Both the position numbers and the translations under genes were made by a program. 16,817 nt of DNA, from NCBI GenBank assembly GCA_903813345.2, contig CAIIXF020000395.1:1-16817 (forward strand). Direction: 5' to 3'. The notes beneath the pieces are model-generated. The model was not told the DNA's origin. It did not search any database and saw nothing but the letters and a program-made list of their open reading frames with translations. Of this stretch, positions 1-8,534 are shown piece after piece. How positions within the stretch are numbered: the first letter of the stretch is position 1; every line of letters begins with the position of its first letter. The DNA comes from Owenia fusiformis (lineage: Eukaryota > Annelida > Polychaeta > Sabellida > Oweniidae).

Positions 1-585
1 TAAGCATGGCGCCTCTGATTCCAGCCAATCAGAACACATTATTTCATATAACTACAGTGCATTATATAACCAATCACCGCATCTGCCAAAGTCATTCATT
101 ATGACATTTATGATATTTTGCAATTTGAGAAAATAATATAACCCCGCGAATCAATGCATTCAGGCGTTGTTCAGGCGTTGGTCCCAATAATCAATACCCG
201 ATACTGCGCATCTCGTGCACATTTTGGAAAGCAACACATTCAAGGACTTGTCATTCCACATTGCACTGAGCCAAGGGCTTAAATTCTAAAACCTATAATA
301 ATGATACTTCTTAATGAGGAAAATTATCGATGGCAGTATCGCAATTCAGTTGATATATTCACTCAAATAGTCTTCAGTATGACTTCTACACTACTAGTAT
401 ATTCTGAAATGTTAATCATAAAACTATGTTTTAAATGATTTTTGGAGAACAAATTCTTTTAATTTTTATAGTTGCGCAACTTAAACTTTCGTTGAAAACA
501 CATATACGTCTAGATCAACAAAATACGTGTGCTTCTTATATGTGCTTTAGAGTGAATATCATTCTTGCAAGTTTAGTATTCTTAC
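1..585. other. Flank or intron, no recognised gene
   Basis: On the minus strand this lies downstream of the last recognised amidase exon, so it is probably that gene's next intron. I looked for a continuing exon (phase 1, expected to begin with the rest of a Gly codon) and found none that I could defend. A short duplicated word, caggcgttg, occurs twice near 161-180. Nothing else stands out. Confidence 0.4.
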
Positions 586-642
586 CAACAAATCCTTGAA
601 GATAAGTTCCCTCTATAATTGGAGGAGTCCAGATAGCTACAC
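586..642 (-). CDS. Amidase-family enzyme, internal exon (downstream of 1188-1344)
   Basis: This 57-nt exon is bounded on the minus strand by a good acceptor (tttcag at 643-648) and a strong donor (G|GTAAGA, GT at 585-584). Joined to the upstream exon it reads ...HKYG-VAIWTPPIIEGTYLQG. That matches the amidase-signature family pattern 'iWt.i..EG' which follows the conserved 'vsiP.H' segment. Both ends are phase 1 and the join completes a glycine codon. The exon is far too short to be called alone; the call rests on phase, both splice sites and the family motif agreeing. Amidase-signature enzymes hydrolyse amide bonds with a Ser-cisSer-Lys triad, but the triad region is not seen in this window. 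Substrate and cell location are unknown. Confidence 0.7.
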
Positions 643-1187
643 CTGAAATATAATAAAAATAAACTTAAGAATATACACTATGAATTTATGTATACATTCT
701 GGGCCATTTAAGCATTAAAGTGATGAGGAGGTCGGGAATACTCACCAAAGGGCTGAGACTTGATTTTGTAGAACATTTCTCACAAGAATGAGAAAATTAC
801 GTATTAGGTTGCTCCCAGGCTAGAGAATTTGACTGCCCATTTTCATTTGAATCCCCACACCTCACGACACGGGGGTCTAACGTAATTCTTTGAATAGCCT
901 CTATGTATTCACTAGATGACCAGGGGAAGTTTATTTGACCGATGATACATTAACACATACGTTGGCCTAGATAATGTAGAAGTATGCAATGTAAAGTCTA
1001 GCAACAAATATTCCCATTTCAAATTATTGTCTCTGTAGTAAGATTCTTCTTCGAGATATATTATCAGAAAAAAAACGCTAAATGGAAATGTGAGGGGCAA
1101 GACAGAAAATGAGTTTCCTGATGACCTTACAGAGAGGTATTTCTCCCAGAGTTTCACAAATTTTACACATATAAATAATAGCCTTGC
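643..1187 (-). other. Amidase intron with GC donor
   Basis: The intron between the two amidase exons starts GCAAGG (1187 downward) and ends tttCAG at 643. Using the GC donor gives an exact in-frame join (TAT G|GT GTA, Tyr-Gly-Val). The nearest canonical alternative, GTAAGG at 1130-1125, would add about 19 residues that break the amidase alignment. GC-AG introns are a known minor class of U2 introns. Confidence 0.6.
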
Positions 1188-1344
1188 CATATTTATGCAT
1201 GGGGATCGATGTATCTTCAACCGTCGCACCAGCTTTCTTCCACGCACCAGCTGTTGCCTTAACAACCTTAACGACATCAGACTCACAGATGGCAAATGCC
1301 TCCTCGACAAACCCGATTTTCATGCCTTTCACCCCACCATCGAT
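1188..1344 (-). CDS. Amidase-family enzyme, internal exon
   Basis: This 157-nt exon follows the acceptor tttccttgtag (AG at 1346-1345) on the minus strand. It begins IDGGVKGMKIGFVEEAF and includes ATVEDTSIPMHKYG near its end. In amidase-signature enzymes (fatty-acid amide hydrolase, GatA, bacterial amidases) the pattern 'GmkIGvv.e.f' followed by a ~25-residue helix and then 'Ga.ve..siP.H' sits after the catalytic core, about the middle of a ~450-550 residue protein. The match is clear and uninterrupted. The exon ends at 1188 before a GC donor and continues in the exon at 586-642. Upstream exons with the serine nucleophile and lysine were sought between 1345 and 2700 and not found, so they lie in larger introns, outside the window, or are missing. 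Confidence 0.75.
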
Positions 1345-2725
1345 CTACAAGGAAACGATTGGCCAGTCTGCTTATTTTATATTTTGCAAAAACATATTTC
1401 AGTATAATCTTCAATAATCAGTAAGGCTATATCAGTTTTTTTAAAACATACAGATCTGTAAAAGCATTTGCAGCTCCCAGAAGATAAAATAAACTGCTAC
1501 TTGGCACTATTTCTGAAGTGACGACATGAATAAAGACTATTTGAATGGATACTGATTCAGTGTCAACATATTGGATTGAAATATAACTACATTGACGAAA
1601 CCAGTTTCCTAATATGTTACCTCCATTACTTATCGCCCGGAATATGACAACAGAACGTTGTTTTGTGACATATTTAAAGTGCCCGATAAACTATAAAATG
1701 CGCATGCGTCCAGGTGTTGATAAACTATAAATAGCGAAAACCCAGGGTTTGTCACCACAAGGTAAGCCAGGACGTGTTGGGAGAACAGCTAGTGTTGATA
1801 TTGAATTTACATGTAGCCAAATAAGTTTCCTTATTGAAATTACATATGGTTATTAGCAATACTTTGTAGGTGCTAAATAATAAAATATTTAGAGTATATA
1901 TGAGAGAAATTGGTCATTTCGAACCTGTTGAAAATTTTGTGGCTCTCGGCTACACCGGGGAATTTACTTCCATGAGTACACACATAAATGTGGGGTTCCC
2001 CAAGAGGTACGCGACAAGGTGACCTGGCATCAAATGTGCGACTAAATGCTACTATCGAGAAGATAAAATAACGAATACGACAATAAGTTATTGCATGTGA
2101 CAATTCCGAGCCTTCATCTCACTGAAGTATTTTGAAGTAAAAATAGGATTTTTGTTTTGATACATGGATTCAGATGAACGTAACTTTATTCTGACAACTA
2201 ATCAAAACTGAACAAAATTGATTGTACGTAACAGACAATTTATTGTTTTACAATGTTTTGATTGGCTAAACGAATGAAACCAACAAATTATGACATGTAA
2301 AATGACAATTTTGAAATGTAAAATTTAAAAGTGACAAACACAACCTCCCTATCCACTCTTTGGGAGCCCTAGTAAATTAGTAATACTGTACATGCAGCAG
2401 TGGTAGTGTACAGCTTATTATCACACTAAGCTTTGTATTCTAAAGCCTGTTGTTTGTAATAACACTCTTCACTCAACGTATGTTTTGTGTGTGGGCAGTC
2501 AACGATAATCATTGTTTTATCCCGGTTATATGACCTCGGCAATTATAACAGAACCGTACTAAACGAAAAAACGCAAATAAGAGAAAGCTTTCACACACAT
2601 ATAAAAAATGAACTAGTCTAATCCGCCAGTATAAACTCTCTATGCTATACGTAGCCGGGTCAGGCGCACACTTTAAAACATTTTACAGTATTGTACTTTA
2701 TATTCATCTTACTAGCTTTGTATAA
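1345..2725. other. Intron or intergenic stretch, no gene recognised
   Basis: No exon could be defended. A minus-strand open stretch at 1873-2103 has no family I recognise and no clear splice sites. The stretch includes the promoter-like cluster near 1690-1735 and is otherwise plain AT-rich sequence. Confidence 0.4.
1692..1735 (+). promoter_or_regulatory. Promoter-like cluster: NRF1-type site and TATA words
   Basis: The palindromic tgcgcatgcg at 1699-1708 matches the core of the animal NRF1 site (YGCGCAYGCGC). It is flanked by two TATA-like words on the plus strand, ctataaaatg at 1692 and tataaatag at 1726. A repeated phrase, gataaactataaa, precedes both. A TATA box at 1726 would place a start near 1756. 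No first exon could be recognised; a splice-donor-like caag|gtaagc lies only a few bases later at 1758-1767. Function is an inference. Confidence 0.25.
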
Positions 2726-3013
2726 TTAGGAACGTTAATTAACATTAATTTGCAAATATGGGCCATGACTTTTGATTCAAACTCTCGACCTTGGTCACTG
2801 TGAAGGCTATGTGGTACTCCAAATCTACTTAACAATTCAGAGACCAATATTGTTCCCACTGTCTCCGCTGTGTGGTCTGCAATGGGTCATGCCTCTGTCC
2901 ATTTGGTGTAGTAATCACCAGCTACCAATACATACTTTTTGCCTCTTATGGTTTCCATGAGTGGCCCCAGTATGTCAATGGCTATTTGTTCCATGGGAGC
3001 CCCTACTACATAC
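2726..3013 (-). pseudogene. Ty3/gypsy-type integrase core fragment (retrotransposon remnant)
   Basis: Read on the minus strand this gives YVVGAPMEQIAIDILGPL, then KKYVLVAGDYYTKWTEA, an in-frame TGA (2889-2887), and then PIADHTAETVGTILVSELL with FGVPHSLHSDQGREFES. This is the retroviral-type integrase core: the first catalytic Asp is in AIDILGP and the second in HSDQG. The third residue (Glu) would lie beyond the fragment, which fades after ICKLMLIN near 2730. The TGA and the truncation at both ends show it is dead. The upstream end stops exactly where an oppositely oriented LTR begins (3014), so the younger element appears to have inserted into it. The two Gln codons that seem to extend the frame belong to that LTR. 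Confidence 0.85.
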
Positions 3014-3208
3014 TGTTGTAACTTGAGGATAAGCAACATTGTTATCCTAGTTTCAATTCTAGTTGTATTGAGCAATAGTGTTATCATGATTGTATCTGCG
3101 CATGTGCAGAACTCAGATCTACTTCCTGAAGAAATACAAGAAATGTCAATGTAAAAGTTTTTGTGTTATCTATCATTTATTCGATGCATCCCTATATACA
3201 ATCCAACA
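3014..3208 (+). repeat. Solo-like 5' LTR of a Ty3/gypsy retrotransposon
   Basis: A 195-bp segment begins TGTTG and ends CAACA, the perfect short inverted ends expected of an LTR. It is followed after two bases by a primer binding site (3211) and then by a gag start in the same direction. Only one LTR is seen. The 3' LTR is absent because the element breaks off after the beginning of gag. Confidence 0.75.
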
Positions 3209-3210
3209 AG

Positions 3211-3228
3211 TGGCGACGAGGATGGGAT
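3211..3228 (+). other. Retrotransposon primer binding site, tRNA-Ser(GCU) type
   Basis: TGGCGACGAGGATGGGAT is complementary to the 3' end, including CCA, of animal tRNA-Ser(GCU) as I recall it (ending ...ATCCCATCCTCGTCGCCA). It lies two bases after the LTR end, as required for minus-strand priming. Established knowledge: several metazoan gypsy lineages prime with tRNA-Ser. Confidence 0.75.
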
Positions 3229-3309
3229 AGAAGCATTTTCCTACATGTTAGATACATTATTGTGACTTTATTCTTCTGCACAAGACTGTATTTCGGAAAC
3301 CAAAACGGC

Positions 3310-3438
3310 ATGGCTTTGATAGGCCAAATTGGAACTTTTGATTCTAAAATTGAAAAGTTTGGACTTTGGAAACAACGGTTTGACCAGTTCTCCGTAGCAA
3401 ACCAGTTGTCTGATGATATCAAGAAGGCGGCATGTTAA
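3310..3438 (+). pseudogene. Truncated gag start of the same LTR retrotransposon
   Basis: The frame starts at an ATG about 80 nt after the primer site and reads MALIGQIGTFDSKIEKF, then LWKQRFDQFSVANQLSDD, then KKAAC and a stop (42 residues). The pattern 'G.fd......W..r.eqf..AN.i.d..k.a' is the N-terminus of Gag in Mag-like Ty3/gypsy elements of invertebrates, normally several hundred residues long. After the stop the sequence no longer resembles Gag, so the element is truncated here. No protease, reverse transcriptase or integrase of this element follows. Confidence 0.7.
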
Positions 3439-3602
3439 TTAAGTCAGTTTGTCACCGTACATACAAATGCTTTTGTTTGATATTTCTTTCTACATGTTCC
3501 AAATAGTCTGCAAAAACATGAATGAATTAAAAAGATCAAAATTAAAAGAACCAGAGAAAGTAGTTGTAATATTTCAATACTAGATAAGTAAAAATATAGA
3601 GT
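3439..3602. other. Unassigned AT-rich stretch
   Basis: Lies between the gag remnant and the mariner-like terminal repeat. It may include further decayed gag sequence, but I could not align it. Confidence 0.3.
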
Positions 3603-4535
3603 TACAGGGTGTCCCAGAACTCATGAGCATTTTTTGAGGGAGATATAAGGCATGAATGATTTTCCTTCAAATTAAGTGCACTTAATAAATAAACATTGAG
3701 GAATAACTGACATGAATTTCAGGCACATATCTTTTATATTTCCGAATTTATTGACATTTGCATTCTAAATCGCCACAAACCCTGGAGTAGTCAGAGAAGT
3801 ACAACAATTTATGTCTCATTTTGATAATGTTTACACAACTTCTCCACTCTTATAGCATTGTTTTCATTGAATTAATTCAGCATTCCAGAACATTATTTAA
3901 TATGATCATACACATTCAGCTAACGTATCTCTACAGAGTTATTATAGCATATTATCTGCAGTTGATGTCGTCTTTTCAGCTACTCTATACACATTCCCAA
4001 ATCGTCCAGTAGTCATTTCTGTAGGGTCCTCTGAAACAACATGACTCATTTCTTCCTCCGTTTCAGTGACATGCCTCACTAATCTTTGTTAAAGGTCCCC
4101 AAAGAAATCAAAAGTCTAGTAGAGCAAAATCTGGCAAGTATACAGAGCTACTATATACTGTGAAGTCTAAACAGAAAGTAAATTGGATGCACTACTGAAT
4201 GCATGTAGTGACTTATTCACCTGTGCATTGTCAATATGCAAGATCATATTGGCTAGTAAATGGGGACATTTCTTTCAGTCCCTCAGGAACATGTCATTAT
4301 GATCTTTCAGCAAATCAAATGTACAATCTGTTGATGTATTGGGTCTCTATCAAAGTTTATATATCGTTTTATCAAAGTGCATCATCAATATGAGAAAAAT
4401 GCTGAACTTACAAAAAACGTTGGTTTTATAGTTGAGAATTTGTATAAAATTGACAAAATGTGACATAAATTGTTATTTTCCCGATAACTCCGGGGTTTGT
4501 GGCGATGTAGAATTCAAATGTCAAAAATGTATTGT
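3603..4535 (-). mobile_element. Degenerate mariner-like element with long inverted repeats
   Basis: The left edge carries ttacagggtgtcccagaa (3601-3618), a terminal sequence common in mariner-like elements. Arms of about 120 bp then form an imperfect inverted repeat: about 3747-3870 (tgacatttgcattctaaatcgccacaaaccc...) pairs with about 4405-4535 (...ggggtttgtggcgatgtagaattcaaatgtca). Between the arms lies a decayed transposase on the minus strand. The right outer end no longer matches and has been replaced by tacatgtattg-type simple sequence near 4534-4558. Confidence 0.6.
3975..4320 (-). pseudogene. Mariner-like transposase remnant (DDE/D family)
   Basis: In minus-strand order the fragments read KKCPHLLANMILHIDNAQVN, a stop, then ...SQYIVALYLPDFALLDF, a TGA, then FLWGPLTKI. 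This matches the mariner/IS630 catalytic region: 'lhhDNArpH' carries the second Asp (codon near 4230) and 'yspDlaplDfflwg' the third (codons near 4126-4115). At least one frameshift (near 4138-4142) and two stops break it. A possible tail with EEEMSHVVSEDPTEMTTG follows in another frame. It lies between the inverted-repeat arms in the expected orientation. Confidence 0.55.
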
Positions 4536-4976
4536 ATGTATTGTACATGTATTGCTCCGATTTATTCTGGCAAATCGCTGATAATAAATAAGAAAGGTAC
4601 ATTAGGTTAACTGATACAAGTGGTGATAAGCCATGCTAAAACAAAATTAAAACGTGTATTCTCTCACATTTCACAATTTATGCGTTTTCTGTTATCCATA
4701 TATCTGAGATATAAAATGAGGATATAAACAACAGATTAGTCCATGATGTGATACATTTGTTTCTACTACAATTGGACCATTTTAATTAAACTGGTTTTAA
4801 TTATTTTTTTGTTTTCCATTTCCAAATGTATATTCAGTATGTTTAGTTGTTTGATAATGAAAATAAAGAAGCGGGTACATTTTACATTTATTCCTAATGT
4901 TTCATCTGACATAGCGATGATTACGCTTTGAGCAAATTGGTGCATGGTAGAAGAAACTGATGTAAATAACATGTTG
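4536..4976. other. AT-rich stretch without recognised gene
   Basis: Contains a short run of tacatgtattg/tgtattg repeats at the left edge. A minus-strand open stretch (4766-5065) shows no domain and overlaps the direct repeat that follows. Nothing else was seen. Confidence 0.35.
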
Positions 4977-5291
4977 ACATACAGTACCTGTATGTCAGAG
5001 CAATATGATAAGTAAAACTTTAATCCCCAATTATTCAATTTCTTTAATATGAGTTTTGTTAACACTGAAAGCTAATCCGTTTGTTAGAGGCGATGGATTA
5101 ATTTCCTACAGGCAACAGTTCTAAGTTCCACAAAAAATAATTTGAAAAACAAGTTTTTCATATTTATTTGATTGTATAATGTCCCCTATGTTATGATTAA
5201 CATTGTGTTTAAATTTGGATTAAATTGATTGACTCAACGGAAAGTTAATTTTTAATCAATGGGTTTCCTCACATTTTTACTCCATTGTTTC
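4977..5291. repeat. Direct repeat, copy 1 (about 315 bp)
   Basis: Shares long colinear blocks with 5520-5855: cagagcaatat, gagttttgtt, taatccgtttgttagag, atggattaat, ttttcatattt, atgattaacattgtgtt, aatttggatt and acatttttactccattgtt, in the same order and orientation. Rough identity is 75-80% by eye. The family is not recognised. Confidence 0.8.
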
Positions 5292-5429
5292 TCTGCCATA
5301 TAAAGTTAACAACAAACAACATTTAAGGGCCCCTCTTACACAGGCACAAACAACCACCCGTATTCACTCTGCCAACCACAAAAATAGTCTTGACACAGAA
5401 CTGCTCAAATTTTAGCTAAAAACATTACG

Positions 5430-5515
5430 CATTTTATACAGGCCCGTACCTAACGAGTAACGATCCCCTCCCCTTGGCCAACAGTTCTTTCAAAATCATG
5501 AAGACTCACCATTCA
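5430..5515 (+). repeat. 'ggcccgta' repeat fragment, copy 1
   Basis: acaggcccgtacctaacgag (5439-5458) followed by ttggccaacagttctttcaaaatcatgaag resembles 9021-9085 (acaggcccgtagccaggacc ... ttgccaaaaatgctttcaaaaccatgcag). It is probably a dispersed non-coding repeat. It sits between the two copies of the larger direct repeat. Confidence 0.45.
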
Positions 5516-5519
5516 CATA

Positions 5520-5855
5520 CATGTACATGTATTGATGACAGAGCAATATAAGTAATACTTTAATCTCTAAGTTTTTTTCAATTTCTATGAAATGAGTTTT
5601 GTTCACTGATAACTAATCTGATTGTTAGAGTTAATCCGTTTGTTAGAGTGAATGGATTAATATCTAGAGCCAATTGTTTTATTTTCCACAAAAATAATAA
5701 TTTCCAAATTAAGTTTTTCATATTTTTTAATTGTATAAATTCCTCTTTCTATGATTAACATTGTGTTAACATTTGGATTGAATTGATTAACTCATTGGAA
5801 AGTGAATTATTTGATTTTTAATTGATGACCTTTTCACATTTTTACTCCATTGTTA
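5520..5855. repeat. Direct repeat, copy 2 (about 335 bp)
   Basis: Second copy of the 4977-5291 sequence, 543 bp downstream at its left end and 563 bp at its right end. It is longer because an internal phrase around ttgttagagttaatccgtttgttagag (5620-5650) is itself duplicated. No terminal inverted repeats or coding potential were seen. Confidence 0.8.
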
Positions 5856-6300
5856 ACATTAATTTAAAACAAGTTAAATTTCTTTCTTCTAAACATTTAT
5901 TTGTAAATATTTTTCAAATAGAAATAGAACAGTCAAAATAAAATATGTGTGACATGTGTAAGTAATAGAGATGAGAAGGCCAGTAGAACGGTTAATCCTA
6001 TTAACTGCCATGCTGGGCATTCTTTGTTTTGTTTGGTTAAGTAATTAACCAGATGGATTGTACATCAAGTTGGATGAGAATAATCGCGTATAATATTTTT
6101 TAGAACCCAAATAATACAATATAATTTGATATATTCTGCTTAGATTAGAAAATACTAGAAAATAATATTTTTTAGAATAGAAAAAAATCTAAATAGACTG
6201 CAATCATCAGTTTGGATTGATAAATATGACCAAATAATTTTTTAGAAAGACAGAATAAATATAAATTGCACTGGGCAAAATCGGTAATATTGTAGGTTTC
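5856..6300. other. AT-rich stretch with repeated TTTTTTAGAA words
   Basis: The word ttttttagaa occurs three times (near 6096, 6167 and 6238) in otherwise A/T-rich DNA. No gene was recognised. Confidence 0.4.
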
Positions 6301-6306
6301 TGCACG

Positions 6307-6330
6307 CCTCTTATTTGCCCCTATAAGAGG
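6307..6330. repeat. Small hairpin
   Basis: cctcttat and ataagagg form an 8-bp perfect stem around an 8-base loop. It lies immediately left of the larger palindrome. Function is unknown. Confidence 0.5.
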
Positions 6331-6348
6331 TTTTAAACGGGTGTAACC

Positions 6349-6455
6349 TTATATAATATTAGCCGAATAACAGGAGTAGATACGGGTATCTTATTCGGAA
6401 AAAAAAAATTCTACTATATCCTGTTATCTTCGGCAAATAATAATATTATACGCCA
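6349..6455. repeat. Imperfect palindrome around an A-run
   Basis: The arm tataatattagccgaataacaggagtaga pairs with tctactatatcctgttatcttcggcaaataataatattata, with a few small bulges. The ~30-base centre contains ttattcgg and an A9-A10 run. The likely origin is a small foldback or MITE-like element, but ends and target duplications are not clear. Confidence 0.6.
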
Positions 6456-7240
6456 AATAATAAACCTAGCTCAGCGAATAAAATAAATTATTCTTCAAGA
6501 AATGTTCAATCAAAAGCGGATATACGCGGATATTCTTGGACCAAAGTCTTATGTAAACAGATAAACAAAGTCTAGATCTGCCCTGTGTTTATGATTGGCG
6601 CGACGATATAATTGCCTCTGTGTGTATATAACATGACATGTCTCTGCCTAGTATATTCGCATTATTTTTAATTCATATATTTATAAAATTTATTTTCGAT
6701 TTTTTTAAAAGGAATGTTTGTTATGCTGAAATTATAGCACAACTGTAGAGGGTTAATGGGGATGAATGAAAGATGCGACGATTTGCAAAACATAAATGTA
6801 AAATTGCTCATCGCATAATTAAAATAAAACGATCGAATATCCTTTGGCAAACACTCGATTTTACAACGTAAGGAAAATGAATGTGTATAATGGAAAGATT
6901 GCGATTTTTTATTTTATTACTTTCAATATTCGGGAATCACGGTCTTGGCAAAATCAGTTATGCTGGTTGTTCATCCTATTATTCATTAAATAGAAAAAAT
7001 AAAACAAATGTGAATGAAATAAAACGAATGTCTTTTTCGTTAACAATGAGTGAACCAGCATCTATTTCATTTAAAAGCATAAACCATGCACTTCATCAAA
7101 TTGCCGCGTTCAAAACAAATGGCCTAACAATTAGCAATCACAAGATCAAAATATCTATCTACATATCCCATTCAACCATTCAATCAATCAATCCATTTTA
7201 ACACATTTTAACTACATATAGATATTCATAATTTAAATTC
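6456..7240. other. AT-rich stretch without convincing gene
   Basis: A plus-strand open frame at 6881-7201 starts with a hydrophobic, signal-peptide-like segment. It has no domain, no cysteine pattern and composition like its surroundings, so I do not call it a gene. No other structure was seen. Confidence 0.4.
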
Positions 7241-7258
7241 TCTTTTTAAAGAAAGGGT

Positions 7259-7274
7259 GGCCCTGAAAAGGGCC
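7259..7274 (-). promoter_or_regulatory. Histone-mRNA-type 3' stem-loop, copy 1
   Basis: On the minus strand this reads GGCCCT-TTTC-AGGGCC, a perfect 6-bp stem with a UUUC loop. It is preceded by CAAAC and followed by ACCC, then a purine-rich AAAAAGAGAA about 12 nt later. That is the full layout of the metazoan replication-dependent histone 3' processing signal: SLBP-bound stem-loop, ACCC flank and a histone downstream element bound by U7 snRNA. No histone open frame lies upstream on this strand. On the plus strand the same bases form a GAAA-loop hairpin. Confidence 0.55.
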
Positions 7275-7356
7275 GTTTGACAGGCGTGTTGCTTGCGTTC
7301 TTAGCTGCTCGGAGAAATAGGATCCACTTGGTGACTACTTGGGGGACTTGTTTTAA

Positions 7357-7372
7357 AGTCCTGAAAAGGACT
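7357..7372 (-). promoter_or_regulatory. Histone-type stem-loop, copy 2
   Basis: On the minus strand this reads AGTCCT-TTTC-AGGACT. It has the same loop and geometry as the hairpin at 7259-7274, with a different but fully paired stem, and is followed by TTTAAAACAAG. It lacks the canonical first G-C pair and ACCC flank, so on its own it would be weak. Confidence 0.4.
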
Positions 7373-7377
7373 GGTTT

Positions 7378-7393
7378 AGCCCTGAAAAGGGCT
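7378..7393 (-). promoter_or_regulatory. Histone-type stem-loop, copy 3
   Basis: On the minus strand this reads AGCCCT-TTTC-AGGGCT, again a perfect 6-bp stem with a TTTC loop, five bases from copy 2. Three hairpins with one loop and three compensating stems within 135 bp are unlikely by chance. Confidence 0.4.
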
Positions 7394-7497
7394 GTGGACG
7401 ATTCGTTACCCAAAGTATAAGATTATGTGTTTAATGAAAGCAAAAGAAATTGCCGAAAATATATCATAAATTTACACGAATGCAAAATAGAGTTGTT

Positions 7498-7553
7498 ATT
7501 GTCTGATGGACAACTAAAATGCCCTAAGGCGCGGTTAATCCATCAAATGACAA
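7498..7553 (+). repeat. 56-bp structured direct repeat, copy 1
   Basis: Begins attgtctgatggac and ends atcaaatgacaa. It differs from 8535-8590 at three of 56 positions by eye. Its ends pair: TTGTC+TGATGGA with TCCATCA+GACAA around a 3-base bulge, and the loop holds a small GCCcTAaGGC hairpin. Confidence 0.8.
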
Positions 7554-8534
7554 TGACGTGTCGCAAAAAGGTCGCGCACGCACGCATTGTTACACATTTT
7601 CGCTTTTTAACACCACAAAATGTGTCGTTTTTTGAGAAAAATGTACATATATTGAAATCCTTTCGTCCTCCACATTTGCCTCTATATCTCAAAATATTTA
7701 AGGCGAATAACTCTGATATCGTATATGTATTAGCAATGGGATAGGAGCATCATAAAACACGAATCAATTGATATTTTAGGTGAAATAAATATACGTGTTG
7801 CTGTGCTTGAAAATAGGCGAATGGCGTAAATTAGCCCTATTTTAATGAATTTTTAAAACCTTTCGTCCTCCACTTTTCCACATACAACTGAAAACACATA
7901 CTTTTGCGAACAAAATCAACTATTTATTAATAAACTTGAGTTTAAGAGCAAAATAATCATGTATGATTTATTAAAAATTGATCTCGTATTTTTTGTTTAA
8001 TGTACACCTGAAAAGTTGAAGGTAACAAAAAATGAGCAAAAAAGGTCGCTGTCAACAGATTCTATTTTTCAAACTCTATGACGTCACAATATGGGACGCT
8101 TACTAAAATTCATCCTTTGAAATAAAACTTCCATCTACCTTTATCAAGACGAAAAATAAGTTTAATAGTCATATATTGTTTGAGTTATGACCGTTTAAAG
8201 ACGAAAAATAATTCAAAATGTAACATGTCAACAGGGGATATTTGCCAGATGTTTTGGTAAAAAACTCTTTTTTAAAAGAGAACGCGCAAGAATCGTTAAC
8301 AGAGTATAGTTGATCTAAAAAGTTCATCGAAACAGCTTTAAAATGATATATAACTTTAATTAGAATATTATCTTATAATCCGGGGAATCAAAGTTACATT
8401 CACGCGATACCCTTAAAAAACGAATGCGCCACCTTTTTGCGACACGTCAATACGCTTTGACTGATTTTTAAGCAAAAGAAATGACTGAAATTTTTAAGTT
8501 TTTATGAATGGAAAATTGATTTAAAATGACTATC

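Noticed and set aside
1873-2103. 76-residue minus-strand open frame
   Set aside because: No recognised family, and splice sites or a start cannot be justified.
6881-7201. 106-residue plus-strand open frame with a hydrophobic start
   Set aside because: The signal-peptide-like start is the only feature. Composition, lack of domains and AT-rich context fit chance.
7299-7360. Histone C-terminus (QDFKT or VTK-like words) upstream of the first stem-loop
   Set aside because: The words come from the stem-loop itself or are too short. No frame gives a histone H2A, H2B, H3, H4 or H1 tail.
7498-7553. Hammerhead ribozyme or tRNA-derived SINE promoter (ctgatgg, ggttaatcc)
   Set aside because: The hammerhead GAAA core element is missing, and the B-box-like word lacks a base and an A box at proper distance.
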